From Rebecca billardiae RCC1528 (Eukaryota > Haptophyta): a DNA stretch of 64,000 nt. Shown here in pieces: positions 52,801 through 62,435 of the stretch. Each line of letters starts with the position of its first letter. Within the stretch, counting starts at the first letter, position 1. The stretch covers positions 1,984,001 to 2,048,000 of the forward strand of contig OZ251222.1 in the NCBI GenBank assembly GCA_965240325.2, read 5' to 3'. Made by a program: the position numbers and the translations under genes. The notes under the pieces were generated by a model, which saw nothing but the letters and a program-made list of their open reading frames with translations, ran no database searches and was not told the DNA's origin.

Positions 52801-55800
52801 GCGGTGGCGGAGGCGCGCGCGGGCGCGGCTCTCGACTGGGACGGCGTGGCGCAGGCGGAGACGGTCGAGCAGGCCGCCGCGCTCGCGCGCGCCGCGCTCG
52901 CCGCCGGCGCGGGCATCGACGGCCCAACCGCTGAGGCGCTCGTCCGCGCGGCCGACCGGGCGCTGCTCGCCAACGCGACGCGCGGCGTGGGTGTTCCCGA
53001 CTCGGTGGCGGTGGGCCTCGCGACGCTGGAGCTGGCGACGACGCTGACGCGCGCGCTGCTGGCGGGGGCCGTGCCCGGCGAGCCCGCCGTGCAGCTCACC
53101 GGCGTCGCGCTCAGCCTCGCCGCCGCGCGCGTGCACCCGGCCACCCTAGAAGCCTTGGCCGACGCCGCGGCGGGCGCGGCGGCGGCGGAGCGCTCGGCTT
53201 GGCTGGAGCTGGGTGGCGCGGCGGGCGCGGTGCGCGTGCCGGCCTCGGCGCTCGCCGCGCAGCACGGCGCATTGCTCAGCGCGGGCGCCGACGGCGCGGT
53301 CGACGTCGTGCTCTCCGCGATCGTCACGCGCGAGATCGACGTCGAGATGGCGCTGCGCAACGCGACGGCGCGGCCGGGCGGCGGCTCGGCGGCCGAGGCG
53401 GCGCTCGCGGCGGCCGCGCGCGAGCGCGGCGGCGGCGTGGCGACGGCTGTGCTCTCGGCGTCGCTGTATGCGCCGGGCGCGCCGGCGTCGCTGTCGGTGC
53501 GCGGGCTGGCCGAGCCGGTGCTGCTGCAGCTGCCCCCGCTCCTCGGCAGCGCGGCCATCCCCGGACTCGCCGACGGCCGCGTCGGCTGCCGCTTCCTCGA
53601 CGAGGGTGCGCGCGCGTGGCGCGCTGACGGCTGCGCGGCGGTCGACGCCCCACCGGGCCGCGATGCAAACTCTCTGTACTGCGCGTGCGACCACCTCACC
53701 ACGTTCGCCGGGCTCGGGCTGCCCGCCTCCGAGGCGGAGGCGGCGGCGGACGCCGAGGCCGTGCGCGTGAACACCTTTGGCGCTGATGCCGCGGCGGCGG
53801 TCCTTCTCAAGCCGGGCGCGAGCGCGCGTGACAACCCGACCGTTTTCCGGCTGGTCTATTTGCTCGCCGGGGCGAACGGCCTGGCGCTGGGGGTGGCGCT
53901 GCTCGCGGACCGGCGCGCGCGCGCGGAGTACGAGCGGTGGCATGCGTCCGAGCTGAAGACGGCCGGGATGCTCCCGCCGAGCACGAGCGCGCGCGGCGGC
54001 GGCGGCGGCTCGATGTGCAGCGCATTGTCCACCACCGCCTCCTCCGCCTCCTCCTCCGCCTCTTGCGCGAGTGCGAGCAGCGGCCGCGGCGGCGGCGGCG
54101 CGAGCGTGGGCGACGGCTGCGTGCTCGCGTGCGCGCCGCTTTGCCCGCACCCCGCCGCGGGGGAGCCGAGCACGGTGGAGGTGGTGCGGCAGCGGAAGCG
54201 GCAGGCGGAGGCGCGGCAGAGAGAGGCGGACGCGGAGGCGGCTGCCGAGGCCGCGGCCGCGGCCGAGGCCGAGGCCGACGCCCCCGCCGGCCCGGGCGCG
54301 CACGCGGGCATCCCTCGCAGCCGCGCGCTCAGCCGCCGCCTCGTCTCGGCGCGCGCCGGCGCCAGCAGGGCGCTGCCTCCCCGCGACTCGCTCCGATCCG
54401 CCGCGTCGAGCGAAGCCGGGGCCGAGGCCACGGACGACGCCGACGCGGCCGCGCGGCCGCGCCGCGCCGTCGTCACTTCCACGGGCGCAGCGGAGGCGGC
54501 CAGGCTGCGCGCGCGCGCCGCGGCGCGCGCCGCGGCGCGCGCCCGGCGCGCGCGCGCGCTCGCCTTCGTGCAGCGCGTGGCGGACGAGCACCCGCTGCTG
54601 CTGCTGCTCTTCGCGCCGGCGGCGCGCGGCGTGCGCAAGGCGGAGCTGGTGCAGAGCCTCTTCAGCATGGCCGCCCTGCAGCTCGCCATCGAGTGCTTGC
54701 TGTATGACGCGGGCGCGGACGGCGGCGGCGGGCGCGCGCTCACCGTTGCGCTGTATGCGCTGCTGGGCGCGGCGATCGCGGCGCCCGCGCTCTTCGGCTG
54801 CCGCGCCGCGTGGGCGCTCGCGCACGTGGCCGAGGCGCTCAGCCCGCCGCAGCGGCTGTTCAGTGCACTCAGCGCCGCGCTCGAAGGACGGCTGCGCCTC
54901 GCGGCCGGCGGGCGCGCCGCGCGGCTAAGTGCCATCGTGGAGTCGGCGAGCGAGCTCGCCGGCATCCGCGGCGCGGTGTTGGTTGAGCTCGCGGAGGAGG
55001 AGGAGGGGGGGGAGGGCGGCGGCGCTGCACGCGTCGGAGCGGGCGCGCCGGCCGCGGCGCAGCTCGGCGCGGGGCACTCGGGCGGCGCTCCGCGTCGCTG
55101 GAAGCAACTGGCCGCGGCCGTGAACGACCCTGGCAGCTGCGGCGCGCCGCTGGGCCGCGCGGGGATGATACTGCTCGGCCGTACGCAGCCGGAGGCGGCG
55201 CTCGGCGCCGCGCACCCACTCCCACGCGGCGGCAGCTCTCCGTCCGCGCACGAGCCGGAAGGCTTGGCGCGTGGCTCGGAGCGGTGCGCGCCAGCCGACG
55301 CAGGCGCAGGCCGCGTGATGCCCGTGCGCGGCGGGCCCACGCGAGACTTTGCGCCCGCCGCCCGCTCCGCGGAGGCCGAGGCCGAGCGCGCCACGGCTGG
55401 CGGCGGCGGCGGAGAGTTGGAGCGCACGGCGCGTCGCGGCACGTCTGCGCGCCCTCCGCTCTCCGCGGGCACGGGCGTCGCGCTGAGCGGCTCCAGCATC
55501 GTCGCACCCTTGCAGCGGCCGCGCAGCGCGCTCGCCCAGCTTATCGCCGCTGCCGAGGGTGAGAGGAAGGCGCGCTCGGAGGAGGAGGAGGAGGAGGAGG
55601 AGCGGGCCTGCGAGGGTGGCTGCGAGGGTGCGGGCCTGCGGCGCCCGCCGAGCGCGGCATCGCGCGAGCTGAGCCGCGCCGGCACCGGCGCCGCCGCTGG
55701 CTGCGAGCGCACGCGCCCGCGGAGCGCTGGCGCGGGCCCAGCGGCCGCGGCCGCGCGCGCGCTCCTGTCACCGCGCCGCGCGCCCCGGCTGAGTGACGAG

Positions 55801-57939
55801 GGCTCGGCCAGCGGGGCCGGGCTCACGCCGGGAGGCACGCCGCCGCCCGCGTCGCCGCCGCCCTCGCCACCGCCGCCGCGCCGCAGCTGCCGCATGCCGC
55901 CGCCGCCGCGGCCCGTGGAGACCACCAGCATCACTGCCGCTGCGCCGCCCAACAGCGGCTCGGCGCGCCGCACGGCGGGTCGGCTGCAGCCACCGCCTGC
56001 GCCGCACACGGGCGCGCAGGGCAAGGCGCCACCCTGCCGTGCTGCCGCGCCGGGCACGGCGCGCGCCGCGCCGCGCCGCGCGCCGCTGCCTCCGCCCACG
56101 TCGGTTTCTCTGGGCAGCGCGCAGTACGTGCCGCCTGCGCGCACAGCGTGGGCGACCAGCGCTGCGGCCAGCGCGCACGCGGCCGCATCCGCAGACCGGG
56201 AGGTCGCTCGCGCCGCGGCGGCGGCCGTGGCGCCGGCGGCGGCGGCGGCGGCGGCTCCGCCGGACGCGGGCCGGTCCTCGGACGCGCCGCCGCGCCTCAC
56301 GCGGCCAAGCACCGCCTCACCACGCGTCGGCGTCGGCGGCGGTGGCGGGAGCAAGCACGGGGGCAAGGGGGCGGAGGATGGTTCGGCTGCTCGGCCGCCG
56401 ACCGCTCCGCTGCCCAGTGCGCCCGCGGCCGCGCCAGCGCCGACTGCCGAGCAGGAGCAGCCGCCGGCGCGCGCCCTGGCAGCCACGCCGGCGGCGGCGC
56501 CGCCGCCGGCGACTCGCCCCGCGGAGCCGGGCGCGAGCCCGCCGCCCGCCGCGCGCCGCGCGCAATGCACAGCGCCAAGTGCGAGCGCACTCGCGCTCGC
56601 GCTCGCCGGCCGAGGCCCAGGCTCGGAGGCGTCGGGCCACAGCTCTCCGACAGGCTGCGACTCGTGTGCACCCGACGCCGCGGCCAAGCCCGAGGCACCG
56701 CCGCTGCCGCCGCGCGCCGCTCCCATCCTGAGCAGCGGCCTCGTGAGCGCGCGCTGCACGCGCCAGGAGTGGAGTCTAGAGCCGCGCGCCCGCACGCCGC
56801 CCGCGCACGGCGCCGAGCGCGGGGCGCACGCGAACGCGGACGCGCCGCTCGCCCTAGCGGCGACGGCGGCGGTGGCGGCGGCGGCGGCAGCTCCGCCCGC
56901 CGCGGTCAGCGCGAGTGCAGCGCCGCCGCACGCCGAGCCGGCTTTGGCGGCGCCCGCGGCGCTGGACACGGCACCACCTACTACGGCGACGCCCGTCGTG
57001 CGCGCGCAGCCGGCTGCCCAGTGGCCACCGGCCTCGGCCGCGCAAGCCCCGGCGGCATCGGAGCCCGCGGCGACGCCGCCGGCCGCGCTACCGCCGCAGC
57101 AGCACGACGCCACTGCCAGGAGCATGGCGCTGCCGTCAGCCTCGCCGTCCACCGCGGCGGCCTGGCCCGCCGCCACGAGCGTGACGGCGCGCCGGTTTGG
57201 CAACATCCGCGCGGCGCGCCGCGGCGCGGGTGTGCCGCACGCCTCCGCCGCGCGCTCGCCGCCGCCTCGCGCCGCCGCCTCCTCCTCCTCGCGCCGCTCG
57301 CGCCCGCCCGAGCTGACCGACCTCGAGCTGCTCGCGCTGCGCACGCTCATCCGGCTCTTCGAGTCGAACGGCGACGGCTGGCTCGGGCTGAGCGCGCTGC
57401 GGCTCCTGATGATCGAACTGGGCGACCCGATGACGACGCTCGAGCTGCGCCGGCTGCTGCGCGCCATCGGCGCGAGCAGCGGTGCGCGCGCGCCACGCGT
57501 GGTGGCGGACGAGCTGCACGTGGACCGCGACGCGCTCTGCGTGTGGTTTGCCAAGGCCAAGGCGGCGCACACGCGCGCAGAGCTCGCGCGCAAGCGCGCG
57601 CAGCGGGGCGCGCAGCACGTGCGCCCCGCGCTCGTGTGGGCGGCCATGCTGGGCAGCTTTGGCGGGCTGTGCGCGCTGGCCATCGTGTACGGCTCCGTGT
57701 TTGGCGAGGAGCGCACCGCGGCGATGGTCTCCTCATGGGGCCTCTCCCTCGCCGCGTCCCTCACCGTGCAGGACGGCCCGATCATGGCGCTGGGCAGCTG
57801 CTGCGGCGCCCTGCTGCGTCGCGCCCCCGCTGCCAGGGCGCGCCGTGCGGACTGCTACTGCTGCACGAGGCTAGGCATGGCGCTGCTGCGGGCAGCAGGG
57901 CAAGCGCTCGGCGCATGCCGGTTTCTCTTCCTCGGCTGA
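37882..57939 (+). CDS. Giant RCC1-propeller / SPPP-shaft / REJ-GPS polycystin-like surface receptor
   Basis: Six exons: 37882-38039, 38196-38375, 38504-38857, 38989-39330, 39584-39763 and 40061 onward. Introns of 156, 128, 131, 253 and 297 nt all split the same Cys codon (TG|C). About 6,360 residues if the frame break near 52,77x is ignored; 4,695 aa if read as is. Order: signal peptide (MPALVGLGGVLTLVVAA); seven RCC1-type repeats with HTC...C-W/F-G...GQLG, a full propeller; SPPP shaft (40,161-49,150); IPT/TIG-like modules (AVRPPLGPLGGGTVVTLEGR, LRVTPERGPARVATVLSVG); PKD/REJ-like domains (SACANESVVLDGAASS; VVADASGSFDP); then GPS and membrane part (separate entry). No other ORF in this span has recognisable domains. 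Its make-up recalls hydroxyproline-rich adhesion proteins joined to a polycystin-1/REJ receptor. It is expected at the cell or flagellar surface; function is inferred. Confidence 0.8.
38376..38503 (+). other. Example phase-2 intron inside an RCC1 repeat
   Basis: Donor GTGCGT after CGATG, acceptor CACAG before CTGGGGCTCG. Splicing joins TG|C so that ATIR is followed by CWGSNAKGQLG. The four other introns of the propeller region sit at the same codon position of their repeats. Confidence 0.85.
40161..49150 (+). repeat. 9-kb SPPP-coding tandem array (HRGP shaft)
   Basis: About 3,000 codons, almost all in the pattern Ser-Pro-Pro-Pro with occasional PPPP, LPPS, DPPP or RPPP. The 12-nt unit (variants of CCGCCGAGCCCG) uses all Pro third bases, and AGC/AGT/TCG/TCA/TCT for Ser. 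The frame stays open throughout. Because CCN repeats contain no stop on either strand, long frames in other registers (GGGLGGG on the minus strand) are by-products. Serine followed by Pro runs is the classical site of proline hydroxylation and arabinosylation in algal extensins. Confidence 0.9.
40440..42700 (+). repeat. 1,077-bp higher-order repeat within the SPPP array
   Basis: Landmark variants recur at a constant distance of 1,077 bp: CACCAAGC at 40,447, 41,524 and 42,601; GAGCCTGCC at 41,162 and 42,239; CCTCGCCACC at 40,681 and 41,758. 1,077 is a multiple of three, so copies stay in frame. At least two full copies are visible. Confidence 0.85.
52761..52812 (+). other. Frame break in the giant gene
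   Basis: Upstream the frame reads LLELTRAAGALLPPVAESRA and would stop at 52,934. Downstream the continuing protein is in the +1 frame (SHAAALAAVAEARAGAALDW). A CGCGCGCGC run lies at 52,771-52,779; loss of two bases there would explain the shift. A 52-nt intron (GTGGCC at 52,761 to GGAG at 52,812) also fits arithmetically but has a poor acceptor and is shorter than any other intron here. Confidence 0.75.
52782..57939 (+). CDS. C-terminal half of giant gene: GAIN/GPS, membrane segments, EF-hand-like tail
   Basis: Continuation in the shifted frame; may be a separate gene if the break is real. About 1,700 residues. The first 280 are helical and Ala-rich, as in GAIN domains. The GPS motif spans about 53,585-53,725: VGCRFLDEGARAWRADGCAA, then LYCACDHLTTFAGLG, with the predicted cut in HL/T. 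A first membrane helix follows (VFRLVYLLAGANGLALGVAL). HPLLLLLFAPAARG, SLFSMAALQLAIECLLY and YALLGAAIAAPALFGC form the next membrane part, similar in order to polycystin-like proteins of protists. No PLAT domain was recognised. A disordered region (55,000-57,270) leads to an EF-hand-like loop (LFESNGDGWLGLSALRLLM) and a last membrane segment (WAAMLGSFGGLCALAIVYG). Confidence 0.7.
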
Positions 57940-58174
57940 AACAGCAGGAGAGACATCATCAGAAGTAGCCGCGAGTTCTTAGCGCGCGACGACGACGCCG
58001 AGATGTCGTGGCGTTATGGCCCGCGGTGCAGGGCGGAGCGCGCAGCGTGGAGCCCGCCGGCACGGCTCCCGCCATTTCTCGTCCCCGCCGGCCAACGGGT
58101 TCGCCTGATCATTTTCCGGTGGAAATCGTCCGGAAATCTGCGGCCTGCGGGGGAGGGCAGCGGACAACGCATGG
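57940..58174. other. Short spacer
   Basis: 235 bp between the giant gene and the next plus-strand gene; holds the promoter of the latter. AAACAGCAGGAGAGACATCA directly follows the stop. Confidence 0.4.
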
Positions 58175-59697
58175 ATGGACACCTCAGTCCCGGCCGGCGC
58201 TGTGTGGGCCCGCGCGTTCGTCACCTCCGAGCTGTGCGTGCTGCCCGCATATGCGCGCTTGCTCGAGCTGCATCGTCCGGCCAAGAAGGCAGGTCATCGC
58301 TTGCGGCACCTCTGCGCGGTCTGGTGGGATGCCCGGTCCAAGATCGACGACACGTGGCCGACATGGGCGCACACGCTCGCTGGCGTTCAGGCGCACCCTG
58401 ATTTGCTCTCGGACAACGTCCGTGCGCTGTACCAGCGCCTGGGCGCGGACGGGCCGCTGCTGCGCAAGCAGCTGTGCGGCGAGTACGCGCAGCGCTGGGT
58501 GTACTACGGCCGTGGCCAGCCGCTGCTGCGCGTGGCCTCTGCGTGCCCCAGCCGCCGGCGGCGGCTGGGCGTGCGCGCGATGGGGTGGAGAACGAGCCGC
58601 CCGGCGCGCAGCCCCAACTCATCTCGCCGGCTGGTGGCGACGCCTGCGACACCGAGCACGCGCGAGCGGCGGCACGGACTCTCGTCCTCCTGCCGGCGGA
58701 TCCCTTTGCTCCGGCGGCCGCCGTCGACAGTCCGCCGGGCACGCCGGGCGCGCCGCCGCTCGACGGCGCTGGCGTGGAGCTCTCGGCGCGCCCTCAGCGG
58801 CGCCAACCCGACGCCCAGCCTAGTCGTCGCCCGCTCTCCGCACGCTTGCGCGAGCAGGCTCGCCTCCGGAGTGTGGCCGAGAGGCTATCGGCCATCCAAA
58901 AACGGCACGCCGCGGCGAGCGCGTGCCGAGAGAAGGCAGCCGACGCGGCCGCGTCGGCGGAAACGGCGGAAAAGGCCGCAGCTGCTCGGCGGGCTGCTCG
59001 GCGGCGCGCCGCCGCCTTCGCGTCGTGGCGGCCTGCCGACGTGGACGCATGGCTTCGGGGCGCGGATTCAGCCACGGCGTGCGGCCCGCGCGCGCGGGAG
59101 CGGGCGCGCGCGCGCGCGCGCGCGCGGGCGCCGCGGCGCGCGAGCACGCAGACCGTGCTCGGCGCGTTTGGCGGCGAAGGCGTCGTGGTGGACCTGCGCG
59201 TGTGGGAGTCGCCGTGCAGCCGCCGGCGCGCGTGCTTCATGATCGGGGCGTCGCTTCCGCCGCCGTCTCCGCGCGCGCGCGCCAGCGCGCCGACGCGTGT
59301 GGCGCTGCGCCGCGCCGGCGTCATCGGCAGCTCCAGCTCCTCAACCGGGCGCGTCGTGCTGCTCGACGAGTACGGCGTGGTCGCGCACACGATGTACGGT
59401 GGCGGGCGGCTCCACCTGCACTTCAAGCCCGAGCTCCGGCGCAAGGCCGTGAGCGCCGGCACGGACCTGTGGCTGGCGGCAGCCGTGATGGGGTACCGAC
59501 GCCCCGCTTCCATCGCGCGGCTGCTCCGCACCAAGCCCGTGCGCGCACGCACGCGCGAGTGGTTCTGCGCAGCGGACACGCCGGACACGCGCTTGGCCTT
59601 GGCGCGGCCGGTGCGCGTGCTCGAGCTCGGCGTGCCGCCACCCGTCACCGAGTACTGGACGCGGCACATGCGCATGCAACTGGACGGGCCTTATTAA
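58175..59697 (+). CDS. Uncharacterised protein, two segments in different frames
   Basis: Start MDTSVPAGAVWARAFVTSEL at 58175 (another ATG at 58,171 is out of frame). The first segment to about 58,530 is compact and Trp-rich (HLCAVWWDARSKIDDTWPTW, LRKQLCGEYAQRWVYYGRG). The second, from about 58,590 to the stop at 59,697, is in another frame. It has an Ala/Arg-rich coiled coil (RLREQARLRSVAERLSAIQK) and a compact C-terminal domain (VVLLDEYGVVAHTMYGGGRL, TDLWLAAAVMGYRRPASIA). A GT-AG intron must join them; GT at 58,499 to AG at 58,590 (92 nt) fits the frames, as do shorter choices, so the junction is uncertain. No family recognised. Confidence 0.55.
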
Positions 59698-60106
59698 TCC
59701 ATCGTCAGCTGTTCCAGTGTCCTGCCCGGCCCCCGGGGCTGCCGATCGACCCGAGTTCATCAGCATTAAATTATTTAATAATAAGAAGTTCCAGCCGAAT
59801 AATAAGTATTAAGTTAATAAACTAATAAAGTTACCAGCCGGTCGTATTCGTAACACGTGTGACCGATCGGGTCAGATCGCGACGTCCTTGAATGCGATCA
59901 TCCGAGCAGGAAGACCAGCGGCGGGTGCGGATGACCGGATGGGCATGGCCAACACGGATCGCGGACAGTCATCGAGTGCGGTCGCCAGGATGCGCCCGCG
60001 TGCATCGCCTTCGACGCGGGGCGTCCAACCGTGCTCGCCGTGGCGCCGCGGGCGCACGCCCAGCTTGGCAGCGCCAGTGGCGGCGGCCGTTCATCACACG
60101 CCTGTC
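59698..60106. other. Convergent spacer with AT-rich island
   Basis: 409 bp between two convergent stops. AATTATTTAATAATAAGAAG near 59,768 and TTAAGTTAATAAACTAATAAAG near 59,810 stand out in this GC-rich DNA and may serve as 3'-end signals for both genes. Confidence 0.5.
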
Positions 60107-61865
60107 TCAGATGAGCATCAGCACCGGGTTCTCGACGTACTTCTTGAACGCCTGCAGCCACTGCGCGCCGACCGAGCCGTCGATGACGCGGTGGTCGGAC
60201 GAGAGCGTGACCGTCATGAACGACTTCTCCTTGAAACCGCCCTGCGCACGTGCACGTGGCGCGCGCGTGCGCGCGGGCGGGCGCGCGGCGTGGGCGTTGT
60301 GTGTGCGCGGCTTTCGCACGGCCGCTCACACACAGCACGCGCAGAGGGGAGCGGCGCGGCGCGGAGATGCGGGCCGGCGGGAGCGCGCACCTTGCCGTCG
60401 GAGACGACGCCCTTCTGCGCGCCGCCCACGGCGAGGATGCACGTCTGCGGCTGGTTGATGATCGCCGTGAAGTGCTTGATCCCAAACATGCCAAGGTTGG
60501 AGATTGTGAATGTGCCGCCCTGGAACTCCTCGGGCAGGAGCTTGTTGTCGCGCGCGCGCGCCGCGAGCTCCTGCGCGGCGGTGGGCGCGGGCGGCGGCGG
60601 GCGTGAGCGGCGGCGCGCTCGGGGCGCGCGCCCCGCGCGGCCCGTGCGCGCGCGCGACTGCTTCGCACCTTCGCCTCGGCGGCGATGGCGGAGAGGTTCT
60701 TCGCGTGAGCACTCTTGATGATCGGGGTGATCAGCCCCTTCTCCGTCGCGACGGCGACCGAGATGTCGGCGTGGTTGTACACGCGGACGAAGTCGTCCAT
60801 CCACGCGGAGTTGGCCATGGGCACGTCCACGCACGCCTTCGCCGCCGCCTTGATGATGAAGTCGTTCACCGAAATCTTCGCCTCCTTCTCCACGCCGTCG
60901 TTCACGGTGGCGCGTAGCCTCACGAGCTCGTCCAGCCCGCAGTCCATCGTCAGGTAGTAGTGCGGCACGTCGCGCTTCGAGTCGGTGAGCCGCTTGGCGA
61001 TGACCTTGCGGATGTTGTTGTTCGGGAGGTCCTCGAACTCGGCGCCCTCGACGCCGCCCATGCCCGGCTTTGCGCCGGCCGTCGCCGCCGCCGCCTCCAC
61101 GTCCGCCGCGATCACGCGGCCGCCCGGTCCCGTGCCACTCACAGACGACAGCTCGACGCCCGCCGACGCAGCCATGCGCCGGGCGAGCGGGCTCGCCGGG
61201 GCGCGCGCACCCGGCGCGGCTGTCCGCGCGGGCGCGGCCGGCGCCGGCGCAGCGCCGCCGGCCGGCGGCGGCGGCGGCGGAGACGGCGGCGGCGGCGGGG
61301 CGGCGGCGGCGGCCGGGGCCTCGGCTGCCGGCGCCGCTGGCGCCGCCTCGGCGACGTAGTCCTTGAACGCGGCCACGTCGCCCGCGCTCTCCACGAGGAC
61401 AGCGACCGGCTGCGCGCAGTCCGAGCGCCGGGCCGGCCGCGCAGTGCGTGGCGCGGCACGATGGCGGGGTGTGAGCTCGAGGGCACATGCGCGCGCGCGC
61501 GCGTGGACGGCCGCAATGGAGCGCATACGCATGCGCGCGCGCGAGAGCGTGCGCACCGTCCCCACAGCCAGGTCGCTCGCGCCCTCGGGCACGAGGAGCT
61601 TCGCTACCACCCCATCGTCAAGCACCTCGAAGTCAACCGTGGCCTTGTCAGTCTCCACCTGCGCAATCGTGTCGCCTGCGTTCACCGATTCGCCCTCCTT
61701 CTTGATCCACTGTGCGATGTTGCCGCTCGTCATGGTGGGCGAGAGGGCGGGCATGGTGAGCACCGTGTGCGTCGGGAGCGACAAGCATCGCCAGCCTCCC
61801 ACGGCGCTTGGCCGAAGGAATCCAGCTGGCAGCGCCGTGGCATGCCTGCGCGCGCGCCGGCGCAT
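60107..61865 (-). CDS. Dihydrolipoamide acetyltransferase (E2) of pyruvate dehydrogenase, mitochondrial
   Basis: Four exons: 61865-61557, 61409-60669, 60570-60391, 60241-60107; introns 147, 98 and 149 nt (GTGCGC, GTGCGA, GTGCGC donors); 454 aa. Start [17 protein letters not shown] is a basic mitochondrial presequence. One lipoyl domain: [10 protein letters not shown], then [11 protein letters not shown] with the lipoyl-lysine K74, and spliced VGTPVAVLVE. A Pro/Ala-rich linker follows, then the E1/E3-binding domain ([20 protein letters not shown], about residues 174-208). The acyltransferase core contains [44 protein letters not shown] and [20 protein letters not shown]. The catalytic motif DHRVIDG holds H426 and D430. 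It transfers the acetyl group to CoA in the matrix. A plastid isoform is less likely from the leader. Confidence 0.95.
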
Positions 61866-62435
61866 AGAACAGGCGTACGCGTCGTGACATGAGCCCGGCA
61901 CGGTGGTTCAGGGCGCGCAGGAGTCGCGGCGCGAGGCCGACGGGATCGTCCGGTCCAGTGCGCGCATCGCGAAGGGGGCGGGCGCGCACAGTCGGGCGCT
62001 TGCTCTGCCCGCACTGCTCGCAGCAGCGCGGCTCGCCGCGCGAAGCACGAGCGCCATCGCCGAAAGGATCCTCCGCGGCTTCCGCGCGCCGACGTCGGGT
62101 CCGCGAGATCGAGACTGTCCGGGGACGAGATGCCGCCGCTTTGGCGACTCAGCCGCTAAGGTGCCTCGGTCTGAGGTCGGTGCCGTGCCCGCTCGAGCCA
62201 GCGCCGACGGCTCCGCAGCCCAGCAGCTCTCGAGCTCGCGCAACTGCGCTGGCGAGCGGCGAGGGTGCACACCTGCGCACCAGCTCAGCAAAAACCTGAC
62301 GATCGAGAAAAAGCGCAGCAATGTATTCCCGAAAAGAAGCCACGGCACACGCGCCCTGCACGCAGCGTTTGAAGGCCCATCGCGTCATCCGCGTTGCGGG
62401 TGACCGCGGCGCATTTCGGGTCGAGCGGCGCGCGC
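61866..62435. promoter_or_regulatory. Divergent 5' region, PDC-E2 / cysteine peptidase
   Basis: 570 bp between divergent ATGs. GC-rich, with a lower-GC segment GAGAAAAAGCGCAGCAATG near 62,305. No gene and no TATA box were recognised. Confidence 0.4.
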
